Both the position numbers and the translations under genes were made by a program. From NCBI GenBank assembly GCA_900316715.1, contig ONEC01000001.1:1-64000 (forward strand): a DNA stretch of 64,000 nucleotides. The letters run 5' to 3'. Below, piece after piece: positions 36,317 to 45,323 of this stretch. This stretch comes from an uncultured Eubacteriales bacterium. Lineage in GTDB: Bacteria; Bacillota; Clostridia; Lachnospirales; Lachnospiraceae. Below the pieces are notes generated by a model. It did not search any database and was not told the DNA's origin. It was given only the letters and a program-made list of their open reading frames with translations. Position 1 is the first letter of the stretch; the number at the start of each line of letters is the position of its first letter.

Positions 36317-37753
36317 TTACTTCTTCTTCCAGGTCGAAGGTGCAAACATTATCAGTACAGGGAAGAGCTCCAGTCTTCCTGCTATCATATCAAAGATGAA
36401 TACCCACTTTGATAAAATAGAAAATGTTGAGAAACCTCCGGTTGGTCCTACATCTCCAAGACCAGGACCGATATTATTGATTGTCGCAGCAACTGATGTA
36501 AAGGTTGTTACCAGGTCTCTGTTTTCAAGACAGATGATCATAAAAGATGTGATGAAGACACAGGCATAAGCCATAAGGAATACATTTGCACCTCTTATGG
36601 TATCCTCATCCACTACATTTCCATCAAGACGTATCTTGGTTACTGAACGCGGATGTGTATACTTTGAAATCTCTCTCTTGATCTGCTTAAAGTAGAGCAT
36701 CCATCTTGAAACCTTGATACCACCACCGGTACTACCTGCGCAGGCCCCGATAAACATGATAAGCACCATTACCGCCCTGGCAAGGGTATTCCAGTTATTA
36801 AAATCCACTGTAGCATAACCCGTTGTCGTCATGATCGAAGCAACCTGGAAAGCTGATGTTCTTACGCCTTCCCCAATAGAGCTTACTTCATTTACAATAT
36901 TGAGACATACAACTGCTACAGCAAGTCCAAAGATTATCAGATACCAGATAACCTCCTCGCATTTCAGGAGGTCCTTAAACTTCTTACTGATTATCAGATA
37001 GTATATCTTGAAGTTGCAGCCGAACATTATGATCGAAATCGTAATGATAACCTGGCACAGCGCTGAATAGCTGGCACAGCTGTCACTTCTTACACCAAAT
37101 CCTCCGGTACCTGCACTACCAAAGCTTATGCAGACCGAATCAAAGAATGGCATTCCCGCAAGATAAAGGGACACTATACTGACAATAGTAATTCCTGTGT
37201 ACATTGCATATAAGATAAATGCAGTCGTACGGACTCTGGGTACCAGCTTATCTACTGATGGTCCCGGAGACTCTGCCTTCATCAGATTCATTTCATCTGC
37301 TGTAGACTTAAGGAATATGAGCATAAACACCAGAACGCCCATACCGCCGATCCAGTGAGTAAAGCTTCTCCAGAACAGCATGCATTTGGCCATACCCTCA
37401 ATATCAGTCAGGATACTTGCTCCTGTTGTTGTAAAGCCTGATGCAGTTTCAAATACAGCATCTGTGAAGTTCGGAATCTCTCCCGATATAAAGAACGGCA
37501 TAGCACCTGTAAGACTCATAAGGAGCCATGAAAGTGCTGTAACGATAAAGCCTTCCTTTGGATGAAGCTTCTTGGACTTCGGCTTGATGATCCTCATAAG
37601 AGTTCCGATAGAAGCCGCCGCTGCCGCTATAATTAAAAGATACTTTGCCTGAGACTCATGATAGTAAAGTCCCACTAAAAATGGCAGTAAGAGGAATGCT
37701 CCTTCAAACTGAAGAAGCGAACCTAAAAATTGTAATATCAAACGGTAATTCAT
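36317..37753 (-). CDS. trkH: Potassium uptake channel subunit TrkH
   Basis: 478 aa, many membrane segments built as four M1-P-M2 repeats. Pore loops seen include SGFTTTGASI, SAGTGGFGVR, MTTTGYAT and NNIGPGLG; a GSTGGGIKVSRW loop is typical of TrkH/KtrB. It moves K+ together with the NAD/ATP-gated ring encoded by trkA, 9 bp upstream. Confidence 0.93.
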   Translation of the reverse strand: MNYRLILQFLGSLLQFEGAFLLLPFLVGLYYHESQAKYLLIIAAAAASIGTLMRIIKPKSKKLHPKEGFIVTALSWLLMSLTGAMPFFISGEIPNFTDAVFETASGFTTTGASILTDIEGMAKCMLFWRSFTHWIGGMGVLVFMLIFLKSTADEMNLMKAESPGPSVDKLVPRVRTTAFILYAMYTGITIVSIVSLYLAGMPFFDSVCISFGSAGTGGFGVRSDSCASYSALCQVIITISIIMFGCNFKIYYLIISKKFKDLLKCEEVIWYLIIFGLAVAVVCLNIVNEVSSIGEGVRTSAFQVASIMTTTGYATVDFNNWNTLARAVMVLIMFIGACAGSTGGGIKVSRWMLYFKQIKREISKYTHPRSVTKIRLDGNVVDEDTIRGANVFLMAYACVFITSFMIICLENRDLVTTFTSVAATINNIGPGLGDVGPTGGFSTFSILSKWVFIFDMIAGRLELFPVLIMFAPSTWKKK

Positions 37754-37762
37754 GACACCCGA

Positions 37763-39121
37763 TTATCTCCTGATTATCTCATTCAGACTCTTAAGTCCGC
37801 TATGAGTAGTTACTATCACCACACTGTCCCCGACTTCCATGGTATCATTTCCACCCGGACGGATGATCTTTCCGTTACGATTGATACAGCATATCAGTGT
37901 TCCGTCTATAATAGGGAGATCCTTGAGGCTGATTCCCGCTCCCGGGAAACCGCTTCTGATATTAAACTCCAGTGCGAGAGCCGCTCCATCCATCATTCTG
38001 TAAAGCGTCTCAACATCACTTCCTATGGTATTCTGCATGCTTCGGATATATCTTGTAATATAATCGGCCGTTATCTTCTTGGTTGAAATGATATGGCCTA
38101 CAGGAAGCTCCGACACTATCTCCTCATAGGAATCTCTGTGAAGTCTTGTCATCATCTTCGCATTTGTATATTTATTAGCATAAAGAGAAAGGATAATATT
38201 CTCTTCATCTTCATTCATAAGTGCACATATTGCATCCATCTCATCGAGAGATTCTTCTGCCAGAAGGCTCTTATCTGTTGCGTCTCCGCATATGATCATG
38301 GCCTTTGGAAGCTTCTCTGCCAGCTCATCTGCACGATTCGGCTTCTTCTCGATAAGCTTTACGCCAACTTTCTGTGTGCTGAGCCTGCTGGCCAGATAGT
38401 AAGACATCGTTCCACCGCCGGCTATAAGCACGTTCTTGATAGGCTTAGTCTTTATACCTACTTTATTGAAGAAGGTATTAACATCCACAAGAGAAAGAGT
38501 TACTGAGATTCTGTCTCCTGCCTGTATAACGAAATCACCACCCGGGATAATAACCTTTCCATCTCTTTCTGCGATACAGATAAGAGCATTGGTACCTGTC
38601 TTGGAATGGAGATTCTTAAGCTGGAGTCCGTCAAGCAGTGAATCTGCAGGAACCACAAAGCTTATGAGGTTAACTCGTCCCTTTGCAAAGGTATCAACCT
38701 CAAAGGCTGAAGGAATCTGAATAAGTCTCAGCATCTCTTCTGCCGCAACCTTCTCCGGGTTGATGGACATCGAAAGACCCAGATCCTCTTTAATATACTT
38801 GATATCCTCAGCGTACTGAGGACTTCTAACTCTTGCTATAGTCTGGCATCCGCCTGCTTTACGGGCGATAAGACATGTAAGCATGTTCTTCTCATCATCA
38901 CTGGTTACGGTAATAAGAAGATCTGTATCCTTGATACCCGCTTCTTCAAGCGTACGTATACTTGTACAGTCTCCGTGATATCCCATAACATCAAGGGAAT
39001 TGGTAACAGCTGAAAGCGCATGCTCATCAATATCGATCACCGTAACCTGATGCCCTTCATCACAGAGCCTCATTGCAATTGATTTTCCGACCTTTCCACA
39101 GCCGGCTATCATAATGTTCAT
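37763..39121 (-). CDS. trkA: Potassium uptake regulatory protein TrkA
   Basis: 452 aa: two tandem RCK units, each with a nucleotide-binding Rossmann fold (IAGCGKVGKSIA and IAGGGTMSYYLA) and a TrkA_C domain. Gates the TrkH channel by nucleotide and possibly c-di-AMP binding. Downstream gene is trkH. Upstream of the start there is only a 22-bp gap to the CbiK-like gene, so these may be one transcript. Confidence 0.94.
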   Translation of the reverse strand: MNIMIAGCGKVGKSIAMRLCDEGHQVTVIDIDEHALSAVTNSLDVMGYHGDCTSIRTLEEAGIKDTDLLITVTSDDEKNMLTCLIARKAGGCQTIARVRSPQYAEDIKYIKEDLGLSMSINPEKVAAEEMLRLIQIPSAFEVDTFAKGRVNLISFVVPADSLLDGLQLKNLHSKTGTNALICIAERDGKVIIPGGDFVIQAGDRISVTLSLVDVNTFFNKVGIKTKPIKNVLIAGGGTMSYYLASRLSTQKVGVKLIEKKPNRADELAEKLPKAMIICGDATDKSLLAEESLDEMDAICALMNEDEENIILSLYANKYTNAKMMTRLHRDSYEEIVSELPVGHIISTKKITADYITRYIRSMQNTIGSDVETLYRMMDGAALALEFNIRSGFPGAGISLKDLPIIDGTLICCINRNGKIIRPGGNDTMEVGDSVVIVTTHSGLKSLNEIIRR

Positions 39122-39143
39122 AATTTTTTCTCCAAAAAGTTAT

Positions 39144-39914
39144 TTATGCTTCATAAAGATGCTTCAGATATAATCTGAGAAATGCATCGTATAAACCAAG
39201 TCCATTCTCAACGATAACAGGCTCATATCCCTGATTGGATAATCTGTCTTCAAAGGTATTCTCTCCTCCGCAGAGATGTTCTTTCAATTCTCCAAGAATG
39301 AAGCTGAAAGGCACTACCACTACCTTTCCTGTTCTTCCCTGTCTCTTCATATCCATGAGAACTCTTGTAAGTCCTCTGCTGCCATTCAGGGTTGCAATAT
39401 ATGCCCTTCCATCAAAACGGTCAGCAATGGCCTTCTCCAGCTTCTCCATGGTTTCTTCCGTATCAGGATCATCCGCTCCTCTTGCCATAAGTATCAGACA
39501 GCCATCGCCCACCTTATCTCTGTAGACACTCTGAACAGCCCTGGCACAAAGGTCAAAATCCTGTTCAATTTCCACAAGCGGTCTTGCCACCCGTACTCTC
39601 TGGAACAAAGTTCCACAGCTGGATATATCCTCACTCATCTTTCTATAATCATATCCCGAAACCACATGGGTAGATATAACTGTGAGCTCGGTTATTCCGT
39701 CCTCCTTCATAGCAAGCATAGCTGCTTTTACAGACGGAACCTTCTCTCCTGTCTTATCCCTGAGTTCTTTTCTTACCTTGTCATCAGTATATGCAGCTCT
39801 TATCTCTACATCTTCAAATCTTTCACCTATTATGAGTTCCAGTTCCTTCAGATAACGTTCTCTTATATCTTCATCAACCGAACCCCTGCTGACTACAAGA
39901 AACCCCTTCTTCAT
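39144..39914 (-). CDS. CbiK-like sirohydrochlorin chelatase family protein lacking catalytic His
   Basis: 256 aa, same length and fold blocks as anaerobic cobaltochelatase CbiK: KGFLVVSRGS, VISTHVVSGYDY, and VVVVPFSFILGE. In CbiK the two catalytic histidines lie in MGHG and GDHA. Here these read LMARGADD and LGELKEH, so both are missing at their usual places. It may bind a tetrapyrrole or metal without chelatase activity, or use other residues. No cobalamin or heme gene is in the window. Confidence 0.75.
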   Translation of the reverse strand: MKKGFLVVSRGSVDEDIRERYLKELELIIGERFEDVEIRAAYTDDKVRKELRDKTGEKVPSVKAAMLAMKEDGITELTVISTHVVSGYDYRKMSEDISSCGTLFQRVRVARPLVEIEQDFDLCARAVQSVYRDKVGDGCLILMARGADDPDTEETMEKLEKAIADRFDGRAYIATLNGSRGLTRVLMDMKRQGRTGKVVVVPFSFILGELKEHLCGGENTFEDRLSNQGYEPVIVENGLGLYDAFLRLYLKHLYEA

Positions 39915-39932
39915 ACTATACCCCTTCTGAAA

Positions 39933-40907
39933 TTAACCTTCGTCACCGGATTCTTCTGTCTCTGACATTTCGTCAGTTTCACCTTCCGAGCTTCCCTGTC
40001 CGGTTATCTCATCCATAAAACGTCTTACTTCAAACCACGCTTTCTTTGATTCAGGCATGAGCATGGCTGAAAGCTGAAAGACATGAAACATGCCTTCGTA
40101 TACCGAAAACTTAACCTTTACTCCGGCTTCCTTTGCCTTTGCAGCAACTGCTTCTGAATCGCTGTAAAGCATTTCCTCTGAACCAACCTGTATAAGCATC
40201 GGAGGGAAGCCTTCAAAATCACCGTAGAGTGGTGATATCTCCGGATTCTTCGGATTCTCTTCTCCCGGATATGGATTATCAAAGATAACTTCTGATCTTG
40301 AATTACCAAATACCGGATCCACATCAAATTTATCCTTATAGGACGGAAGGCTTGTAGTAAGATCCGTCCAAGGTGACATAGCCACTATTCCCGCAGGAAG
40401 TGCTATTCCCAATTTCTTAAGTCTGTGGCAGAGTGCCATTGCCAGACCTCCGCCGGCTGAATCTCCACCGAAGATAACTTTCTCCGGGAGGTATCCTGCC
40501 TGAAGTATCCATAGATATGCTGCCAGTGCATCATCAACTGCTGCCGGATATGGATTCTCCGGAGCTACTCTGTAATCCACAGATACAACCGTGGCTCCTC
40601 TTGCAGCTTCACTGTAAAGACCTGCAAGGGTTCTGTAGGAATTCCTGAACGGACTCAGATATCCACCGCCATGAAGCTGCAGAACTGCCCACTCATCTAT
40701 GGCAGCATTGTTCCTCTTCAGAACCTCCATGCGGAAATTGCCCATATCTATGATCTCTGCATTATAGAAATCAGGATATTTGAATGGCTTATCCAGCTCA
40801 CTCTCACCATAATCCTCATTCTGAAGTCTTCGCTCCACGCGTCTTGTTCTGTTATGAATAAGCACTATATCTGAAATAATCTTTGCACGTACACTTAAGT
40901 CTGCCAT
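39933..40907 (-). CDS. Alpha/beta hydrolase, HSL (lipase/esterase) family
   Basis: 324 aa. Oxyanion motif QLHGGGY, nucleophile GGDSAGG, and catalytic His in FHVFQL are present; the acid position reads GSEEMLYSD, with Glu in place of the usual Asp. An acidic, low-complexity tail ends the protein. Last gene of a tightly overlapping cassette (one-base overlap with DUF6320), so its substrate is probably a product of the acyltransferase of the cassette. Confidence 0.85.
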   Translation of the reverse strand: MADLSVRAKIISDIVLIHNRTRRVERRLQNEDYGESELDKPFKYPDFYNAEIIDMGNFRMEVLKRNNAAIDEWAVLQLHGGGYLSPFRNSYRTLAGLYSEAARGATVVSVDYRVAPENPYPAAVDDALAAYLWILQAGYLPEKVIFGGDSAGGGLAMALCHRLKKLGIALPAGIVAMSPWTDLTTSLPSYKDKFDVDPVFGNSRSEVIFDNPYPGEENPKNPEISPLYGDFEGFPPMLIQVGSEEMLYSDSEAVAAKAKEAGVKVKFSVYEGMFHVFQLSAMLMPESKKAWFEVRRFMDEITGQGSSEGETDEMSETEESGDEG

Positions 40908-41614
40908 TATACTCTGAATCTCCTCTTTATCTCATCAGATACAAGTCTTGATCCAAACAGGATCGTTCCCGCAAGTATTGCACATGATACTCCTGTGGCA
41001 ATAAGGAGCAGTATCGTGCTATTTATCACCTTACACAGAGCTAAGATAAGAAGTACAACAGAGAGCGACGCACAGGAGATCTCTGTCATAATGTAGCTCT
41101 GCCAGCTCTCAACGTTAATTATCATCATTACAACTATACCCACCGGAATAACCATTAGGGCGATCGGTATAGCATATTTCACCGCCCATCCCTGATGCCC
41201 TGTAAGATAGTCAAGAGCGATCATCGCTATAATAGCAAGCAGGGCCTGAACATGTATTATCCTCTGAAGACTTCTTCTTGTACTAAATGCATATAAAAGC
41301 GTAAAGCATCCATAAGCAAGTCCGAGAGCTACTATAAGCGACCACATAACACCCTTATAGGTATAGTAGTTTACAAACATGGCAACAACCGCAACAATGA
41401 CCGCACTAAAGATAGCTATGCGCACAGCCATCTGCATTCTCTTAAGTGCAGGTGCCACATCCGGATAACTTATGGATCTTGACACATATGTACCGTCACT
41501 GTTTTTCTCTGCTGTTGCAAATTCTTCCTCATCACGGACCAGAACGCCGTTGCAGAGCGGGCACATCATAGTGTCATCTTTTATTTCAAGTTTACATCTG
41601 ATACACTTTGCCAT
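40907..41614 (-). CDS. DUF6320 zinc-ribbon membrane protein
   Basis: 235 aa. N-terminal zinc ribbon CIRCKLEIKD...CPLCNGVL (4-24), then six membrane segments (about 65-225). I recognise it as the DUF6320 type. No catalytic motif. It overlaps both neighbours by one base (stop and start share a nucleotide), tying it to the acyltransferase and the hydrolase. Confidence 0.75.
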   Translation of the reverse strand: MAKCIRCKLEIKDDTMMCPLCNGVLVRDEEEFATAEKNSDGTYVSRSISYPDVAPALKRMQMAVRIAIFSAVIVAVVAMFVNYYTYKGVMWSLIVALGLAYGCFTLLYAFSTRRSLQRIIHVQALLAIIAMIALDYLTGHQGWAVKYAIPIALMVIPVGIVVMMIINVESWQSYIMTEISCASLSVVLLILALCKVINSTILLLIATGVSCAILAGTILFGSRLVSDEIKRRFRV

Positions 41615-42894
41615 TATTCGTAATATGCTCCATTAGTCTCTATAGATACACGAACATTATCTTCAGTAAGCTTTCTGAAGAATGTTCTCTGGATACCTGT
41701 TTCTCTGATACTTGCCGTAAAGGAAGCTATCAGAAGATCGTTATAAGATACCACAGTACACTTAATGTTCTGTCCCTTGGACATTGCCAGCATACCCTGG
41801 AATCTTTCTATATAATCTCCGTAAGGTTCTGAAACCTTCATAACTCCGAGATTAGTCATAGTCGTAGTATTAGCCTTTGCTGAGGCGTTATAAACCTGAG
41901 CAATGGCTATTTTTTTTATAAAGAGCGGAATAGCTCTGAGGAGAATATTCATCTCATTTGAAACATTATATGAGAACAGTCTCTCAAGATTCTCCTTCGT
42001 GATCTGCTCCTTGAGACTTGCCGTTACCTCAGCAAGAACCTCTTCAAAACTCATGTTGTCCTTTTCCGCATTGAATATGGCAGATACCATAACGAAAAAG
42101 TTCTTATTCGTATCTGAATCAAAATATGGTCTCAGATTAACCGGTACCGCTGTACTTATCGGTTTATCACTGGCTCTCAGCTTCAGATAAGATTTATATA
42201 TAGCCCAGGTGTACACACCTACCAGATACTGATTGATAGTAACACCGTAGGACTTAGCTGCAGCCTTGATATCCGCAAGATTGATGAGACCGTGCATGAT
42301 TCCCATCTGGTTAACTATGAACTTCTCACCTTTAACTATAACAGCCTTCTTCGTCTTATAGGTCTTTCTGGCCTTTTTCTTATAGTTCTGAACATAGCTG
42401 TCCTCTGTATTAAGAGAAGTATCCGCTGCAAGTGAATCCTTAACCTCTCCCTTAAGCTCAGGGTGTGCATTTCTTATATACTGATAGGTTATCTCCTTCA
42501 GAAATGCAAAGGCTCCGTTACCATCTGTTACGGCGTGGAATACCTCCAGGTTAATTCTGTTCTTATAATATGTAAGTCTGAACAGATGTTCCCTGTTGTT
42601 ATCCGGATCTATATACTGGCATGGATAAGTATGTTCCTTCTCCACCTTTGGAAATGGATTTGGACTTGCTTCCAGATAGTACCAGAAAAGGCCCTTCTTC
42701 ATATGATACTGGAATATATCAAAATAAGGCAGTACCTGTTCAAGGGCTTTCTGCAGAAGCTCTTCGTTAATCTCTTCCTTCAGGAGAACTGCAACTCTAT
42801 AAACGTTGCTCATTCCCGGCCTGGCTATTACAGGAAAGAGATTACCGGTATTATCCAGTTTATCCCATTTTAAATGTCTTCTATGTCCTGACAT
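41614..42894 (-). CDS. Condensation-type acyltransferase (alcohol acetyltransferase-like)
   Basis: About 426 aa with the active-site motif HxxxDG as HAVTDGNGAF (about residues 127-136) and a second conserved block near NLRPYFDSDTNKNF, as in condensation-domain/alcohol acetyltransferase proteins. It should move an acyl group from CoA or a carrier to a hydroxyl or amine. Not part of an NRPS: stand-alone. Start at 42894 has GGAGAA in the end of the preceding small gene. Substrate unknown. Confidence 0.8.
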   Translation of the reverse strand: MSGHRRHLKWDKLDNTGNLFPVIARPGMSNVYRVAVLLKEEINEELLQKALEQVLPYFDIFQYHMKKGLFWYYLEASPNPFPKVEKEHTYPCQYIDPDNNREHLFRLTYYKNRINLEVFHAVTDGNGAFAFLKEITYQYIRNAHPELKGEVKDSLAADTSLNTEDSYVQNYKKKARKTYKTKKAVIVKGEKFIVNQMGIMHGLINLADIKAAAKSYGVTINQYLVGVYTWAIYKSYLKLRASDKPISTAVPVNLRPYFDSDTNKNFFVMVSAIFNAEKDNMSFEEVLAEVTASLKEQITKENLERLFSYNVSNEMNILLRAIPLFIKKIAIAQVYNASAKANTTTMTNLGVMKVSEPYGDYIERFQGMLAMSKGQNIKCTVVSYNDLLIASFTASIRETGIQRTFFRKLTEDNVRVSIETNGAYYE

Positions 42895-42898
42895 TCGA

Positions 42899-43093
42899 TC
42901 ATTCTCCGACTTCCGTACATTCACTAAGTTCTATAAGGGCTTCAGGATTCCTGCATTCTCTCTTAAGATAGAACTTTCCACCATCTATCATTATGCTGCC
43001 GCAAGAACATCTCTTTGCATCACATCTGGACTTTGATTCGAGTATGTCACCACAGTTCTTACACTGTGCCATATTCCTGATTATCTTCCTCAT
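42899..43093 (-). CDS. Small zinc-binding protein (DUF7695-like)
   Basis: 64 aa. CKNCG and CSCG pairs frame the pattern GDILESKSRCDAKRCSCG followed by IMIDGGKFYLKR, which I associate with DUF7695 proteins of Firmicutes and phages. GAGG lies nine bases before the first ATG; a second ATG seven codons on is possible. First gene of the acyltransferase cassette, with a promoter 60 bp upstream. Confidence 0.75.
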   Translation of the reverse strand: MRKIIRNMAQCKNCGDILESKSRCDAKRCSCGSIMIDGGKFYLKRECRNPEALIELSECTEVGE

Positions 43094-43152
43094 AATGAGT
43101 TACCTCTTTTCGGGTTATCCCCCTCTTCAAAAGGGCATACTTTAACTAATAT

Positions 43153-43181
43153 ATTTTACACCTCAGGCACGCCTTTTTCAA
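43153..43181 (-). promoter_or_regulatory. Promoter of the acyltransferase cassette
   Basis: Minus strand TTGAAA (43176-43181), 17-bp spacer, TAAAAT (43153-43158), 60 bp before the small zinc-protein gene. Confidence 0.75.
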
Positions 43182-43244
43182 CTAATATGAGTCCGTCCTT
43201 CCCAATGTGCACTTCCTCCGTCTGCCAGACATATGCACCGCCCG

Positions 43245-43277
43245 CAAAAGAAAATCGACCGGGATAAACCCGGTCGA
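43245..43277 (-). terminator. Terminator after the CarD-like gene
   Basis: Perfect 9-bp GC-rich stem (TCGACCGGG with CCCGGTCGA), 5-nt loop, then TTTTCTTTTG on the minus strand. It ends the CarD-like gene and lies before the next promoter at 43181. Confidence 0.85.
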
Positions 43278-43310
43278 CTCTTCATTTGCAGGATGATACT
43301 CCTAAGCCCT

Positions 43311-43811
43311 CTACGCTTCAATCTTGTCATGGATATAGGTCTTAACCTCGTCCTTCTCAATGCCAAGACTGATAGCAAGTTCACCGTAGAGGCTGTCTTC
43401 TGCTATATGAAAATATTTCGAATCTGATGATGTAACCTTCTTGCCTTCAGCAAGTCGATTATGCATCCTGCCATAAATTGTTTTGATGATCCCTACTAGA
43501 ACTTCCGGATCACATGAAAGAACTGCTTCCTTATACTCCAGCTCCCTGCGCTTTTCTTCCTTGATGGTAATTCCATCAATGTCTTTAATGCTTTCGACGA
43601 AGCTCTCAGCCTCATCCTTTGTCATTACAGGCCTCATTATAACCCTTGGATTATCAATAGGTGTATAAAGCGAACTATCTCTGATATAGCATGGCGTCAT
43701 AGTATAATACAACTTATCCTTTGATACTCCCGGAAGATCCATAGGTCCTATGTCAGTAATCCGGCATACACCGTTACTGCCATACACTACGTAATCTCCT
43801 ACCGAAAACAT
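43311..43811 (-). CDS. CarD/CdnL family transcription regulator
   Basis: 166 aa. N-terminal CarD/Tudor-like domain that binds RNA polymerase beta (MFSVGDYVVYGSNGVCRITD, then YTPID at about 50), and a helical C-terminal domain as in CdnL. It should stabilise open complexes at some promoters. Usual length 160-170 aa. AAGGAG precedes the ATG. It is a single-gene unit, bounded by the terminator at 43277. Confidence 0.9.
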   Translation of the reverse strand: MFSVGDYVVYGSNGVCRITDIGPMDLPGVSKDKLYYTMTPCYIRDSSLYTPIDNPRVIMRPVMTKDEAESFVESIKDIDGITIKEEKRRELEYKEAVLSCDPEVLVGIIKTIYGRMHNRLAEGKKVTSSDSKYFHIAEDSLYGELAISLGIEKDEVKTYIHDKIEA

Positions 43812-43954
43812 TTCTCACGCTCCTTATACGATATTTCTCCTGTTCAAAACCTGCCAATAATAATGATAACAAATAATCGCAATTGAAGTAAGCCCAAAAT
43901 ATATTTTCGTAAAATATCACATAAAACCTTAGATTTTTTTATGAAATTTTTCTA

Positions 43955-45313
43955 TCAGCCCTGACCTGAGAAAAGCATCTTGAGGGCCTTTCCGATTTTT
44001 ACATTATTGCCCTTATAGAGGGACATCATCTTATATAATCTTCCTGAAGTGATGGTAACTGCTATTGCAATTCCAACCAGAAGAGCTACTGCAAGAGCTC
44101 CTGCTCCGAAACTGATGGTTCCAAGACAAAGAGCTGCCGGAAGGACCATAGCTGCTACAGGTGGTACAAACATCATCCAGAGCGGAAGACCTTCTCCTGC
44201 TGAGCTGAGTCCAAAGAAGAATACAATGTAGAAGCTTGCAAGAAGTACCATCATAAAGATTGTATTGTTTGAAGCTGCCTCTTCTCTGTTCTTTGATATT
44301 GCTCCTGCAAAACATGAAAGTGAGCAGTAAAGAAGAATACCAAATATAATTGTAATTACTGCAAGAATGATCTTAGGAACTGAGAAGAGTCCAAGTCCGC
44401 TCATCATCTTGAAGAACGCCTGAATAGGAAGTCCTGATCCTCTGCTCTCTAATATAGCAAATCCTGCGAAGAATCCAACAGCAATAGATATTATCCATAT
44501 GAAGAGCTGTAATAAACCTGCTGAAACAATTCCTAAAAGCTTACCAAATACAAGTGCTTCAGGCTTTACAGATATGAGCATGGTATCCATCAGCTTTGAT
44601 GACTTTTCAAGAACAACGCTGTTTGAAACACCACCGCCATAGCTGGCTATCATTATGTAAAGGATCATCATTGATGCAAAAATGATTATGTAGCTGAATA
44701 TAGGCTTGAAAGCTTTTGCAGCTATATCTTCACTTGCATTTGCATCATCATTAAGGCTCTTTCCTGCCTCATAACCCTTTGCAGAATATATCTCACTTTC
44801 TGTCTGCTGTGACAGCTGCATAAGCTCCTGCATGGATATTCCTGATGCAAAGATAGATATGAACTGCTCGTTCTCATCTATAAAGTCATTAAAGTATCCT
44901 GCTTCTTTAGTACTGATGTTGGAATCATTTGGAAGGATGATTCCTGCACAGAGTTCATTATCCTTCTCATAGAATTCAAGAACTATTGTATCCTGTGATC
45001 CCTCTGCATAGTCCAGAGCTTCATCAACTGTTTCTACGTTCATATACTTGATATCTTCGTAATACTCTGTTCCAAGCATATTGAGGATGTTATAATCTGC
45101 ATCCGGCGCATCCGGATTAACTACATACACATACTTAACTCCTGAGTCCTTTACTCCTTCATCCTTCTTTTTGAAATAATCTGCAAGGAACATGATAAGC
45201 CCCGGAAGAATAAGGAAGACCAGTGCCAGTGTTACTGTAAGTGTAATATATGATTTAGTCTTAGCCTGATTTTTAAATGTAAACTTAAAAACCTTATCAA
45301 AATTCTTAAACAT
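43955..45313 (-). CDS. ABC-2/NatB-like permease (second)
   Basis: 452 aa: one N-terminal membrane segment, a 150-residue extracellular domain (about 45-200), then five to six membrane segments including YGGGVSNSVVLEKSSKLMDT, a hallmark of NatB/ABC-2 permeases. The start MFKNFDKVFKFTFKNQAKTK resembles that of its partner. Last gene of the exporter operon. Possible Na+ or drug export, substrate unproven. Confidence 0.85.
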   Translation of the reverse strand: MFKNFDKVFKFTFKNQAKTKSYITLTVTLALVFLILPGLIMFLADYFKKKDEGVKDSGVKYVYVVNPDAPDADYNILNMLGTEYYEDIKYMNVETVDEALDYAEGSQDTIVLEFYEKDNELCAGIILPNDSNISTKEAGYFNDFIDENEQFISIFASGISMQELMQLSQQTESEIYSAKGYEAGKSLNDDANASEDIAAKAFKPIFSYIIIFASMMILYIMIASYGGGVSNSVVLEKSSKLMDTMLISVKPEALVFGKLLGIVSAGLLQLFIWIISIAVGFFAGFAILESRGSGLPIQAFFKMMSGLGLFSVPKIILAVITIIFGILLYCSLSCFAGAISKNREEAASNNTIFMMVLLASFYIVFFFGLSSAGEGLPLWMMFVPPVAAMVLPAALCLGTISFGAGALAVALLVGIAIAVTITSGRLYKMMSLYKGNNVKIGKALKMLFSGQG

Positions 45314-45323
45314 TACGCCCCTC

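Noticed and set aside
43178..43384. 68-codon minus-strand frame
   Set aside because: Overlaps the CarD gene end and its terminator; codon pattern is unlike a gene.
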